Positions 28,386 to 37,716 are shown, counted from the stretch's first letter. The stretch is 64,000 nt of DNA from Bacillus sp. FJAT-28004 (GCF_001280845.1 NZ_LGHP01000001.1:3723596-3787595), one strand, 5' to 3'. Translations and numbers: made by a program. The notes: a model not told the origin generated them from the letters alone.

Positions 28386-29132
28386 ATGAACAAATGGTGG
28401 CATCAATCTTTGAAATACCTGCTTCTACTTAGCTTTATCATCCCTCTTCTCACAGCATGTGCCGTTTCGGATAAAGTTAAGGAGCAGTATCCATTAGAAT
28501 CAGTCAATGGTTCTGGCAATCAAACCTCCTACGTATATCGTGCCGAAAATCGCTCTGTTCCTGACGTCGCTTCGGATTTTAACGAGCAACGTAAACCGAA
28601 GCAGCAGAGCGAAGTAAGTACAGAGCGAATGTTTCTCGTATATTCTGATGAAGTCATTGATTTGCAGCAAGCCCCTGATGCACCAGAAGATACGCTGATT
28701 GAAATTAACTCAACGGAATATGTACGCCAGAATTATAGCTCAAGCTTTCTCCAAGCCTACTTAATTGCCAGTGTACTAGATGATCTGTTCGACAAGGGCA
28801 AATATGGCAGCGGCAAATACCGAGGTTACTCGTCGAAGGATACGTACAAGCCTAAGACGACTTACCGCATACCTACCATCGATGATAAGAAGCTTGCACC
28901 ACCCGTTACGGTTAATCGTACCGGTTCGGTAATGAGACGCTCCAAAGATGCGAGTGTATCCTCCTCATCGACCAAAGCAAGCTCGAACACCATCACGACT
29001 AAGCCCGCTACGAAAGGCAAGATTGTGAAAGACAATAAGCAAAAGAGCAGCTCAAGCAAAGTATTTACCAAACCACGAACGTCCAAACCATCCGTCAAGG
29101 CCGGCAAAAGCAGAATTTCACGGCGACGCTAA
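28386..29132 (+). CDS. DUF4247 lipoprotein (248 aa)
   Basis: The signal peptide ends in lipobox LLTAC (Cys at about residue 24), so the mature protein is lipid-anchored outside the membrane. The central domain (RSVPDVASDFNE...VYSDEVIDLQ...EYVRQNYSSSFLQAYL) fits DUF4247. The C-terminus is a Ser/Thr/Lys-rich basic tail (about 170-248) likely to bind the wall. AGGAGG lies seven bases before the ATG, ten bases after the DUF4178 stop. Confidence 0.88.
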   Translation: MNKWWHQSLKYLLLLSFIIPLLTACAVSDKVKEQYPLESVNGSGNQTSYVYRAENRSVPDVASDFNEQRKPKQQSEVSTERMFLVYSDEVIDLQQAPDAPEDTLIEINSTEYVRQNYSSSFLQAYLIASVLDDLFDKGKYGSGKYRGYSSKDTYKPKTTYRIPTIDDKKLAPPVTVNRTGSVMRRSKDASVSSSSTKASSNTITTKPATKGKIVKDNKQKSSSSKVFTKPRTSKPSVKAGKSRISRRR

Positions 29133-29205
29133 AGCCAGCCATGATCGCTCACTTCAAGCAAAAATGCCTTCAGCGTCCTCTGGATGCTGTAGCAGCTTTG
29201 ACGGA

Positions 29206-29248
29206 AAAGTAAAAGAGCAGTATCCTCTTCTTGGATACTGCTCTTTTA
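29206..29248. terminator. Bidirectional terminator between the psp-type and mrp operons
   Basis: AAAAGAGCAGTATCC and GGATACTGCTCTTTT form a perfect 15-bp stem with A/T ends, serving both converging operons. Confidence 0.93.
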
Positions 29249-29617
29249 TTATGCTTGTTCTTTTTTGGACACATCCTTCAAATCATCCTGTATGCTTTTA
29301 TTCCATAATGGCACTCCTGAGCGATATGCCGCTCTTCCATTCAAATGCCCGGCAACCGGTCCCGTTATGAATACAAACACTATACCTAACAGCAGCTTTG
29401 CACTCGTATGCTCCAAGTAAATCATAAAATATAGGAAGGCGGCCACCAGTATGAATAACACCCCAAGCGTTGCGCTTTTGGTTGCTGCATGTGATCTTAA
29501 ATAAACATCGGGAAGCCGAATTAATCCAAAGGCACTTAAAGCGCCAATTAAAGCGCCAAACAAAACCATTAGCCCTATAATTAGCTCCCCTGCCTTACTT
29601 ATCATCTCCATGTTCAA
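29249..29617 (-). CDS. mrpG: Mrp antiporter subunit G
   Basis: MnhG/MrpG type: three transmembrane helices with GALIGALSAFGLIRLPDVYLRSHAATKSATLGV. Last gene of the operon. I favour the TTG at 29617, six bases after GAGGTG; an ATG at 29611 is also possible. Its 5' end overlaps mrpF by about 20 bases. Confidence 0.93.
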   Translation of the reverse strand: MNMEMISKAGELIIGLMVLFGALIGALSAFGLIRLPDVYLRSHAATKSATLGVLFILVAAFLYFMIYLEHTSAKLLLGIVFVFITGPVAGHLNGRAAYRSGVPLWNKSIQDDLKDVSKKEQA

Positions 29618-29879
29618 AGACAACACCTCTTTCAATATATCTTGCAAAAGCTGTTGTGCCAATAAAGGTCAATATCCCGATCAATAATATAATATCGAAA
29701 TAATTTTGTGTTTTTAGCAGCATGCAAATGACCGCGATCATCGATAATAAAATAACGCCGATCGTATCCAGGGCAGCAATCCGGTCTGTTATCGAAGGAC
29801 CTTTAAGCAGCCGGTACATACAACCCAAAATAGCTAGCGATAGTATAACTAATGATGCAACAAGCAAAGTCGACAGCAT
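29595..29879 (-). CDS. mrpF: Mrp antiporter subunit F
   Basis: A 94-aa, three-helix protein with RLLKGPSITDRIAALDTIGV, the MrpF signature. It overlaps the mrpE stop by one base (TAATG) and the mrpG start. Confidence 0.95.
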   Translation of the reverse strand: MLSTLLVASLVILSLAILGCMYRLLKGPSITDRIAALDTIGVILLSMIAVICMLLKTQNYFDIILLIGILTFIGTTAFARYIERGVVFEHGDDK

Positions 29880-30355
29880 TACCGGGTCACCTCCATAATC
29901 GCTTTTTCAAAAGAGTCCTTGATCTGCTGCGAAAGCAGCTCCGCATCGTCCATATCCATCGCATGAATATATAATGTTCGTCCATCATTGGATACGTCGA
30001 GTGTCAGCGTCCCAGGTGTTAAACAGATGAGGCAAGAAAGTACTGTTATTTCCCAGTCTGACTTGAGCTCGGTTTGCAAGGCGAAAATACCCGGACGTAT
30101 GGCAAGCTTAGGACGAACGATTAATCCAATCACAACAAAGCTTGAAATAAATAGTTCTTTGATGAACAAAACGAGCAGCTTAATAATCGCCCATATTTTC
30201 TTCATATAGAAGTCATGCGGCCAAAAACGGCTGAGCAGACCTATAAATATAATACCGATAATATAGCCAACGATGAACCGAGGAGCTGACCAATCATTAT
30301 GAAGAAACATCCATACAAAAGAAATGATTAAGTTTAATAAGATTTGCAAAGCCAT
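29879..30355 (-). CDS. mrpE: Mrp antiporter subunit E
   Basis: A 158-aa MrpE: N-terminal helices, then a C-terminal cytoplasmic domain with CLTPGTLTLDVSNDGRTLYIHAMD. It follows mrpD by 5 bases. Confidence 0.95.
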   Translation of the reverse strand: MALQILLNLIISFVWMFLHNDWSAPRFIVGYIIGIIFIGLLSRFWPHDFYMKKIWAIIKLLVLFIKELFISSFVVIGLIVRPKLAIRPGIFALQTELKSDWEITVLSCLICLTPGTLTLDVSNDGRTLYIHAMDMDDAELLSQQIKDSFEKAIMEVTR

Positions 30356-30360
30356 CTCAT

Positions 30361-31839
30361 CTACTCCTTTAATACGGCATCGATATACTGCGCCGGATTG
30401 ACAAGCGTATGCCCTGCTTCAGAAACGAATTGATACACCCACTCCGAACCGATGCCCATTACAACCACAATCAAGCATAAACTCGCTGCGGAAACGGTAA
30501 ATCCTTTATTCATCACAGGCAACGAATCAGCGTTTTTCATTTCTGCTCCCCAGAATGCAGCCATAAATATTTTGATCAAAGAGTAGAGCACGATGAAGCT
30601 TGAGGCAAGCGACACGGCTGTAAGCCAGAAATATTTTTCTTGAAAACCACCCATAATGATAAGCAGTTTTCCTGTAAATCCACTAAGCGGAGGAATTCCT
30701 GCAATGGCTAATGCGGCGATAAAAAACATCCAGCCCATAAGCGGATAACGCTTGATTAGCCCTCCCATTTCCTTTAAACGACCTGTTCCTGCTACATACA
30801 TCAGCATCCCTCCGACTATAAAGAGGAGTGCCTTCGCAATCATATCATGCAGCAAATAGAAGACGACTCCGTCTAATGCATCCTTCGAGCTCACCGCTAA
30901 ACCAAATGCAAGAAAGCCAACGCTAATGATGACATTATAGTTCAAAATACGATTAATATCGGAATAAGCAGCTGCTCCGAAAGCACCTAAAACCATTGTT
31001 GCGGCGGCCATCCAAGCCATCCAATTATGCGTAATGACGGGTTCATGGTAAAAGATAAGCGTAAATGTCCGTATAAGTGCATACAAACCTACTTTAGTGA
31101 GCAATGCACCAAACAATGCGGATACCGCTACTGGTGGCGCACTATAGGAGCCTGGCAGCCAGAAAAATAAGAACAGTCCCGCTTTTAGCGAAAACACGAT
31201 CATGAACAATATCGCAATCACGTTCAATACGCCAGTCTGACCCACCTCAGCAATGCGTTGTGACAGGTCCGCCATATTCAATGTGCCAACAACACCGTAC
31301 AAATACGCGACAGCTGCTACAAATAACGTTGAGGATAAAATATTAATTAATATATATTTCAACGTTTCCCGAAGCTGCTTCTTCGTTCCTCCAAGCACAA
31401 TAAGCGCGTAGGATGAAATGAGCATAACCTCGAAGCAAACAAATAAATTAAATAAATCCCCTGTTAGAAAAGATCCGCTCACACCGACTAGCAGAAACTG
31501 ATAAAACGGATAAAAATAATATCTTTCTCTCTCCTTGCCGATCGTACCAAATGCAAAGAACAAGCAGCAGGTGCCTACAATAGTTGTCGCCAGAACAAGC
31601 AACGCGGCAAGCATATCCCCTACGAATACAATGCCGTATGGCGGAAGCCAGCCTCCCATATGCAGTGTTTGAATGCCATCTGTTTTCACCTGATAGAGAA
31701 GGACTATAGCTGCAGCCATATTGAACAGCATACCAATCACGCTGATCCAGCGCTGCAGGGCCGCATTATTTTTAAAAAACAAAAGGATGACTGCCGTGCA
31801 CAAAGGGATAAGAAGCGGGAATACAAGCAGATTATTCAT
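30361..31839 (-). CDS. mrpD: Mrp antiporter subunit D
   Basis: Complex-I-like (NuoN/L/M-type) proton-translocating subunit with about 14 helices, roughly 492 aa. Conserved stretches include LFNLFVCFEVMLISSYAL and the channel histidine region AIAGIPPLSGFTGKLLI. I start it at 31839, well spaced from AGGGGG; two neighbouring ATGs are in frame just upstream. Confidence 0.95.
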   Translation of the reverse strand: MNNLLVFPLLIPLCTAVILLFFKNNAALQRWISVIGMLFNMAAAIVLLYQVKTDGIQTLHMGGWLPPYGIVFVGDMLAALLVLATTIVGTCCLFFAFGTIGKERERYYFYPFYQFLLVGVSGSFLTGDLFNLFVCFEVMLISSYALIVLGGTKKQLRETLKYILINILSSTLFVAAVAYLYGVVGTLNMADLSQRIAEVGQTGVLNVIAILFMIVFSLKAGLFLFFWLPGSYSAPPVAVSALFGALLTKVGLYALIRTFTLIFYHEPVITHNWMAWMAAATMVLGAFGAAAYSDINRILNYNVIISVGFLAFGLAVSSKDALDGVVFYLLHDMIAKALLFIVGGMLMYVAGTGRLKEMGGLIKRYPLMGWMFFIAALAIAGIPPLSGFTGKLLIIMGGFQEKYFWLTAVSLASSFIVLYSLIKIFMAAFWGAEMKNADSLPVMNKGFTVSAASLCLIVVVMGIGSEWVYQFVSEAGHTLVNPAQYIDAVLKE

Positions 31840-32170
31840 CATCATTCCCCCTGAGCTGCTCCATATCATCAGTACCCAGCTTCTGGTAAGCCTTATAAGC
31901 GAGTACAAAGAAAAAAGAGGTCACGCCAAAGCTGATTACGATAGAGGTTAGAATCAGAGCCTGCGGCAGCGGATCGACATATGTTTCCGCCTTTTCACCA
32001 AGCAGCGGCGCAGCTCCTGTTTTCAGTTTGGACATCGTAAGCAGCAGCAAATGAACACCATGCGTAAGAATAGAGGTTCCCAAAATGATACGCAGCAGGC
32101 TTTTAGATAAGATCAGATACACCCCGACTGTAAAAATGACACCGATTGCGAGCGACATATATAATTCCAT
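31832..32170 (-). CDS. mrpC: Mrp antiporter subunit C
   Basis: NuoK-like three-helix subunit of 112 aa: SLLRIILGTSILTHGVHLLLLTMS and DPLPQALILTSIVISFGVTSF. It starts 2 bases after the mrpA stop and overlaps mrpD. Confidence 0.95.
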   Translation of the reverse strand: MELYMSLAIGVIFTVGVYLILSKSLLRIILGTSILTHGVHLLLLTMSKLKTGAAPLLGEKAETYVDPLPQALILTSIVISFGVTSFFFVLAYKAYQKLGTDDMEQLRGNDDE

Positions 32171-32172
32171 AG

Positions 32173-35043
32173 CTACTTATCCCTCCCTATCGTTAAAATG
32201 ATGGTCATCGTCACGCCTATAACGGTCAAATATACCCCTAAATCAAATAGCATTGCCGTAGCAAGCTCCGTGTCGCCAAGCAGCGGCAGCTCGAAGTGAC
32301 CAAAGGCATGACTGAGAAAAGGTGCATCAAATAAGAAAGAACCTATTCCCGTCAATATGGCTATCGTAAGCCCAATCGCTGTTAATACTCGGAAATCGAT
32401 ACGAATAACTTCACGCATCGTCTGCAATCCAAAGGCCATCGTAAGCAAAATAAATGCAGCCGACGCCATTAGTGCGCCGATAAATCCTCCGCCTGGGTGG
32501 TTATGTCCTGCAAACATCAAGTACAGGGAAAACGTCAGTATAATGAAGATAACGACTTTCGCTATCGTCTTAAGAATCACATCGTTGCTTCTTATAACTG
32601 AAAACGCCAGCTTCCCTCTATTGCTTTGCTTAGGAAGCAGCACGCCTTCATCCTCTGTATCCAGCTTCAACTTGATCATCGCATAAATACCAAATGATGC
32701 TATGGCAAGGACGACTATTTCAAGCATCGTATCGAAGCCGCGGAAATCAACGAGAATGACGTTAACTACATTTTTTCCACCGGCTAATTCATAGCTCTCT
32801 TTTAAGAAAAAGTCTGATATGGAATCAAATGAACGACTCCCGCTTGCACCAAGCGCAATTAAGGTCATCATAATACCCACACTAAGTGCAATAACAAAGT
32901 TAGATAGTCTAAACCGAAGGGCTGCTATTTCCTTGCTTAACTTCGGCAAATGATAAAAACAAAGGAGAAACAGCGTCACCGATACCGTCTCTACAATCAT
33001 CTGTGTTAAAGCCAAATCAGGGGCTTGGAAGATGACAAAAAATAAAGTAACCATATATCCCGCAGCACCAGTTAGAATAATAGCCATCATTCTCGACTTG
33101 GTGAACGGTATAGCAATAACCGATATGACTAAGACGATAATAATAACTGCTTCGTATATGGAGATAGGAGCAAAATCCGAGTACTGAAACACATTCACCT
33201 TCTCTTGGATCATCGTTAAACCGAGAGATGCTATTAGAAATACAAAGATGTACATCAAATAGTGGCGAATGGAGCCAGTCATATAACGGTTAGTCAAACG
33301 ATTGGAGCCTCTATCCAAAGCACGAAGTCCCCCATCATACATTTGGTTCAATGATATGTGATCGAAAAGCGGTTGATTGACCCATTTGATTCGTTGATGA
33401 AACTTGAATAATAGGGTCCCCGCTAAAATAACCCCCATCGTCATAAATATTTCAGTTGTCCAGCCATGCCAGAATGGAATAGACACTAGGAAATGCTCCC
33501 CGGGCAGCAGCAAATTCGGATGAATGGCGGCCATGGCCGGTTCAATCAATGAGTACGCAATCAGATTTGGAAAAAAGCCGATTACAATAACTAAAGAAGC
33601 AAGAATTACCGGGGAAATAAGCATTCCTATTGGCGCTTCATGCGGCTTCTTGGCCAATTTTTCAAATTGTGCTGGTCCCGTAAATGTTCTAAATAGCAGA
33701 ATCATGCTGTATACAAATGTAAATATACTAGCAATCCATGCCATAACGGGAATGATGGCTAGCAAAAATGATACATTGAAAATATCCAGCTGCTTAATAT
33801 TGAGCACCGCTGTAAAAAACATTTCTTTGCTCAAAAAACCATTAAATGGCGGCAAGCCGGCCATCGAAAAGGTTCCAATGAGTGCGATAGAGAAGGTTAT
33901 CGGCATTAAAGCCATAAGACCGCCTAGCTTGCGAATGTCCCTCGTCCCTGTTTCATGGTCAACGATCCCGGCTACCATGAACAAAGCACCTTTAAACACG
34001 GCATGATTAATCAAGTGAAAAATCGCCGCCATTGTTGCTTTTGCATAAAAGAGTGAATCCGTACTTCCTGTGTAGAAGGCAGCCGCCGAACCAAGGCCGA
34101 ATAAACTCATAAGAAGGCCGAGCTGGCTAATCGTTGAGAACGCGAGTAATGATTTTAAATCTGTCTGCTTCATGGCTCGGAAAGAGCCGTAAATCATTGT
34201 CACAAGACCAAAGAAGGAAACGAGCCAGAACCATGCCGACTCTCCAGAGAAGATTGGACTAAACCTTGCGACTAAATATAAACCTGCTTTAACCATCGTG
34301 GCTGAATGGAGATACGCACTAACTGGGGTCGGAGCCTCCATCGCATCTGGCAACCAAATATGAAACGGAAACTGAGCAGATTTCGTAAACGCACCAACAA
34401 GAATCAATAACATCGCTGGTAAAAACAATGTATGGCTGTTCAGAGTATCCATACTGCCGATAATCTCACGAATACTAAAGGTGCCTGACATCACGTACAG
34501 CAGTACAAATCCAGCCAGCATGGCAAGCCCGCCAAATACAGTAATGAGCATTGATTTTAATGCGCCATATCTTGATTTCTCTCTATGATTCCAGAAAGCG
34601 ATCAGTAAGAATGAGGAGATGCTAGTTAGCTCCCAGAAACCATACAGCACAATAAGGTTATCTGATAGCACAACCCCCAGCATAGCTCCCATAAATAGAA
34701 GCAAATAAACATAAAAGGACGATATAGCTTCCTTATTTTTATCCAAATAGTAAATCGAATAAAGGACGACTAACGAACCAATTCCCGTAATTAATAAGGC
34801 AAATAATAAACCCAAACCGTCCAAATAAACGGTGAAATTGACTCCTAATGAAGGAATCCATGGGATGGTTGCTGATAGACTCTTTCCACTTTGAATCGCT
34901 GCTATTTGCCATAAAAAATAACTAAACAGCAGAATAGGCAAAGGAAGAATAATCCACCCTGTATGAACCTCGCGCAGCAGCTTTCGCAGTAAAGGACTAA
35001 TAGCAGCCATTATAAATGGTAAAATGATGACGATAGACAGCAA
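32173..35043 (-). CDS. mrpA: Fused Mrp antiporter subunits A and B (956 aa)
   Basis: The NuoL-like part has GFWELTSISSFLLIAFW and HSATMVKAGLYLVARF. It is followed by the MrpA-specific C-terminal region (FQAPDLALTQMIVETVSVTLFLL). The last 140 residues are an MnhB/MrpB domain (FAGHNHPGGGFIGALM...FDLGVYLTVIGV). B. subtilis encodes MrpA (about 800 aa) and MrpB (about 140 aa) separately; here they are one continuous frame and no separate mrpB exists. The complex exports Na+ for H+. The start is TTG, with GGGGAG upstream. The leader contains a promoter and terminator. Confidence 0.95.
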   Translation of the reverse strand: MLSIVIILPFIMAAISPLLRKLLREVHTGWIILPLPILLFSYFLWQIAAIQSGKSLSATIPWIPSLGVNFTVYLDGLGLLFALLITGIGSLVVLYSIYYLDKNKEAISSFYVYLLLFMGAMLGVVLSDNLIVLYGFWELTSISSFLLIAFWNHREKSRYGALKSMLITVFGGLAMLAGFVLLYVMSGTFSIREIIGSMDTLNSHTLFLPAMLLILVGAFTKSAQFPFHIWLPDAMEAPTPVSAYLHSATMVKAGLYLVARFSPIFSGESAWFWLVSFFGLVTMIYGSFRAMKQTDLKSLLAFSTISQLGLLMSLFGLGSAAAFYTGSTDSLFYAKATMAAIFHLINHAVFKGALFMVAGIVDHETGTRDIRKLGGLMALMPITFSIALIGTFSMAGLPPFNGFLSKEMFFTAVLNIKQLDIFNVSFLLAIIPVMAWIASIFTFVYSMILLFRTFTGPAQFEKLAKKPHEAPIGMLISPVILASLVIVIGFFPNLIAYSLIEPAMAAIHPNLLLPGEHFLVSIPFWHGWTTEIFMTMGVILAGTLLFKFHQRIKWVNQPLFDHISLNQMYDGGLRALDRGSNRLTNRYMTGSIRHYLMYIFVFLIASLGLTMIQEKVNVFQYSDFAPISIYEAVIIIVLVISVIAIPFTKSRMMAIILTGAAGYMVTLFFVIFQAPDLALTQMIVETVSVTLFLLCFYHLPKLSKEIAALRFRLSNFVIALSVGIMMTLIALGASGSRSFDSISDFFLKESYELAGGKNVVNVILVDFRGFDTMLEIVVLAIASFGIYAMIKLKLDTEDEGVLLPKQSNRGKLAFSVIRSNDVILKTIAKVVIFIILTFSLYLMFAGHNHPGGGFIGALMASAAFILLTMAFGLQTMREVIRIDFRVLTAIGLTIAILTGIGSFLFDAPFLSHAFGHFELPLLGDTELATAMLFDLGVYLTVIGVTMTIILTIGRDK

Positions 35044-35126
35044 AGATACTCTCCCCTTCCTCTACAAATGACTTCCTTATCTTTTCCATATTTCTATAAA
35101 AGTACTTCCATTTCTGCCGGAACCTT

Positions 35127-35163
35127 AAAAAAACGCAAAAAGAGCCCGCTGTTGGCAGGCTCC
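35127..35163 (-). terminator. Intrinsic terminator inside the mrpA leader
   Basis: On the minus strand GAGCCTGC-CAACA-GCGGGCTC is followed by TTTTTGCGTTTTTTT. It lies about 85 bases before mrpA and about 45 bases after a strong promoter on the same strand, so it is placed as an attenuator, or it ends a separate short RNA. Confidence 0.75.
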
Positions 35164-35206
35164 TCCGATAAAAAAAGTTCATTTAGTTGTGTTTTGACTA
35201 CGCCTT

Positions 35207-35235
35207 AGTATATCGTTCAAGTCTAATATTGTCAA
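35207..35235 (-). promoter_or_regulatory. Strong SigA promoter of the mrp operon
   Basis: Minus strand TTGACA (35230-35235) and TATACT (35207-35212) with exactly 17 bases between. No other minus-strand gene lies between this and mrpA. Confidence 0.78.
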
Positions 35236-35313
35236 AACAAATTGATGAATGGTATGGCTGGGAGAATGAAAATGGATGAAATGGGGATTACTCTTACTAA
35301 AGGAGTGATCATC

Positions 35314-35565
35314 ATGCTGAATACAAAAATAGCGATCAGCTCATTCATTTTTGTTCTGATTTTAGTTGGCGCATGGCATTTGGATAATCAAATGGACGAG
35401 CAACGGAGCAAACAGCTGAATCCTGCATCCTTGCAGCACTATAAAATATATTCAGCACATGATTCCATCCATCAATTGGAACCCTTTTCACCTTATTTGC
35501 CCCGTGAATATATGCGAATCATTCAATTTGGAACACAAAAAAAGCCTACTGAGAAATCTCAGTAG
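35314..35565 (+). CDS. Small single-pass membrane or secreted protein (83 aa)
   Basis: The N-terminal hydrophobic helix (KIAISSFIFVLILVGAWHL) is followed by a polar region ending KKPTEKSQ. AAGGAG precedes the ATG. I do not recognise the family. Its 3' end overlaps the rpsR terminator. Confidence 0.55.
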   Translation: MLNTKIAISSFIFVLILVGAWHLDNQMDEQRSKQLNPASLQHYKIYSAHDSIHQLEPFSPYLPREYMRIIQFGTQKKPTEKSQ

Positions 35566-35568
35566 ACT
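35537..35568 (-). terminator. Intrinsic terminator of the rpsF-ssb-rpsR operon
   Basis: On the minus strand CTACTGAG-ATTT-CTCAGTAG is followed by GCTTTTTTTT. Confidence 0.88.
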
Positions 35569-35588
35569 TTCTGATTCCAAGCAGCGAC

Positions 35589-35873
35589 CTATTCAGTCGT
35601 GTAAGGAAGCAATGCGATTTGACGTGAACGTTTAATTGCGATTGTAAGCAAGCGTTGGTATTTCGCGCTTGTTCCAGTCACACGACGTGGCAAGATTTTG
35701 CCGCGCTCGCTAATAAACTTTTTCAACAAATCAACATCTTTATAGTCAATTTTAGAAATTTTGTTTACAGTGAAGAAACAAACTTTACGGCGTTTGTTGC
35801 GTCCGCCTTTACGTCCGCTGAACTTACGTTCTGGACGCTCGTCGCCACCGTTATCTCTTTGCTTGAAAGCCAT
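35589..35873 (-). CDS. rpsR: 30S ribosomal protein bS18
   Basis: Core [21 protein letters not shown] and [16 protein letters not shown] are diagnostic. Its 94 aa include a Gly/Arg-rich N-terminal extension. It is third in rpsF-ssb-rpsR. Confidence 0.98.
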   Translation of the reverse strand: MAFKQRDNGGDERPERKFSGRKGGRNKRRKVCFFTVNKISKIDYKDVDLLKKFISERGKILPRRVTGTSAKYQRLLTIAIKRSRQIALLPYTTE

Positions 35874-35984
35874 GATAGGTATCCTCCTTATCGTTGAAAA
35901 TATTACAATTACACAACAGCTTTATATCTCAATAAAGGCTGTGCAACTGCTCCATTGACATGTGCAGCCTGAGCTACACCATTA

Positions 35985-36506
35985 TCAAAATGGCAAATCA
36001 TCCTCTGATATATCAATCGGGCGTCCGTCATCCTGAAACGGATCACGGCTGTCGTTACGTGAGTTATTACCAGATGGACGGTTACCGCTGCTTTGGGACG
36101 CATTGCCGCCGAAATTACTTCCACCGGTGCTTGTACCGCCGCTGTAGCTGCTTCCACCCTCTTCACGCGATCCACCGCCATCTTTGTTGGATTCCAAGAA
36201 CCGAACGTTATCAGCGATAACTTCCGTCACGTAGACGCGTTTGCCTTCGTTGTTCTCGTAATTCCGAACTTGAATGCGACCTTCAACCGCTGTTAAGCGG
36301 CCTTTGCGCAAATAGTTGGCGCAAGTCTCGGCCAGTTGACGCCATGTTACAACCGGAATAAAATCCGCTTCACGCTCACCTTGACCACCGCTTGTAAACG
36401 GACGATCTACCGCTAACGTAAATTGTGTAACTGCGACACCTGCAGGTGTATAGCGAAGCTCTGGGTCTCTCGTCAATCTACCAATTAGTATAACACGATT
36501 CAACAT
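35985..36506 (-). CDS. ssb: Single-stranded DNA-binding protein
   Basis: OB fold at residues 1-105 ([21 protein letters not shown]), a Gly/Ser/Asn-rich disordered linker, and the acidic C-terminal tip DISEDDLPF that recruits replication and repair partners. 173 aa. Confidence 0.98.
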   Translation of the reverse strand: MLNRVILIGRLTRDPELRYTPAGVAVTQFTLAVDRPFTSGGQGEREADFIPVVTWRQLAETCANYLRKGRLTAVEGRIQVRNYENNEGKRVYVTEVIADNVRFLESNKDGGGSREEGGSSYSGGTSTGGSNFGGNASQSSGNRPSGNNSRNDSRDPFQDDGRPIDISEDDLPF

Positions 36507-36542
36507 CGTTTCTGACCTCCCAATCGAACAATCCAGCGTGGA

Positions 36543-36827
36543 TTAAGCGGCGTCTCTGACGATCAACGAACGGATAACTTCATCCGTAATCTTCATGATA
36601 CGGTCAAGTTCATTCACAACTTCAGTTGTTGCGTTGAAATGAACGAGTACAAAATAACCATCACGAAGCTTGTTGATTTCATACGCAAGACGACGTTTTC
36701 CGCTCACATCTTGCTTTGTGACTTCTCCGCCATTGGAGATAATGCCATGGAATTTGTCAACGATCGCTTGCAAGGCTTCTTGCTCAACGTCTGGACGTAC
36801 GATGTACATTACTTCATATTTGCGCAT
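36543..36827 (-). CDS. rpsF: 30S ribosomal protein bS6
   Basis: MRKYEVMYIVRPDVEQEA and GKRRLAYEINKLRDGYFVLVHF are typical; 94 aa. AGGAGG lies upstream. First gene of the operon. Confidence 0.98.
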   Translation of the reverse strand: MRKYEVMYIVRPDVEQEALQAIVDKFHGIISNGGEVTKQDVSGKRRLAYEINKLRDGYFVLVHFNATTEVVNELDRIMKITDEVIRSLIVRDAA

Positions 36828-37099
36828 ATTGTTTCACCTCCTCTTGGACTAACGGCCCCATAAATGGAGCAAGGAACGAGCTTCTGCTCGCATCTCTATA
36901 CTATATCAAATCTGATCGCCCATGACAAGCGAAAATAACCGTTGATGAAGCATTGGGAGCAAATAGTGGTTATCGATCCATTTTATAGCCGTTATCTGCT
37001 ACTCATGCAAATTCCACTGCCTGCAAATACTACAACATGAAGGGATAGATCAAGTGTACTCCTCTATCCGCTCTAATTAAAAGCTGGAGGTTGATCATA

Positions 37100-37282
37100 A
37101 TGGGTGAAGGTACAATGTTTTCGCCGGGCGACAAAGCTCCGAATGATGGCACATACATCGAGGACGGTGTAAACTCATTTCATATGGGTATCAATAATCC
37201 GAAGAAGGTCAAGCTTAGCAAGGGACAACGTTTCCCTGACACAACTAATCACGAACGTAAATGGAAACGAATGGGTCATTAA
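37100..37282 (+). CDS. YjzC-like small protein (60 aa)
   Basis: FSPGDKAPNDGTYIEDG and LSKGQRFPDTTNHERKW match the short YjzC family of Bacillales, function unknown. GGAGG lies nine bases before the ATG. A TTG three codons upstream would overlap the ribosome site region, so I reject it. Confidence 0.82.
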   Translation: MGEGTMFSPGDKAPNDGTYIEDGVNSFHMGINNPKKVKLSKGQRFPDTTNHERKWKRMGH

Positions 37283-37646
37283 TCTTTTTTCTTGTTTTGA
37301 ATAATTATGTTTCACTTTGGCCATTCTAATTTTTGACGGTGTAAGAGAGGTGTGGTTCCATTGAACCATTTCGGCAAACGCAGAGACTATACCCGTCCAA
37401 AAACGGATTAGCTCTCATTGCGTGAGGATTTCGTCCACTCAGTAGAGAAGCGGAGGGTTGTGCCAAAGACACTTGTCTGTAACACACGCGCATTCGAGCA
37501 TTGATACGTTTACCGTTCAAACGGCCCGCGTATGATTGTGCTCAAAAGGATTTAATGAAGCAATTGCTGATTTGTTCCGATTGACGAATGAAGTTTCAAA
37601 AGCTTGTAGTGAGAATTGATCGACTCAGCCATTAATCACCGTCAGG
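37283..37646. other. 364-base stretch ending in a plus-strand terminator; no clear gene
   Basis: A 16-codon ORF (TTG at about 37360, peptide beginning MNHFGKRRDYTRPKTD) has a possible AGAGAGGTG ribosome site, but I cannot confirm it. Further on are short open stretches without start codons or ribosome sites. Because a strong terminator follows, this is either a long yjzC 3' UTR or an unannotated small RNA. Confidence 0.35.
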
Positions 37647-37677
37647 AAGAGAGCTCGCAAGAGCTCTCTTTTCTTTG
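37647..37677 (+). terminator. Strong plus-strand intrinsic terminator
   Basis: AGAGAGCTC-GCAA-GAGCTCTCT is followed by TTTCTTT. The only upstream plus-strand gene is yjzC, 365 bases away. Confidence 0.82.
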
Positions 37678-37716
37678 CTTTCTGTTCCTTTTATATTTCC
37701 AAATCCATTAATAGAT

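Noticed and set aside
36951..37046. 31-codon ORF (MKHWEQIVV...) before yjzC
   Set aside because: No Shine-Dalgarno and no known family.
37326..37520. 64-codon minus-strand open frame after yjzC
   Set aside because: No ribosome site, composition not protein-like, and opposite to the plus-strand terminator.
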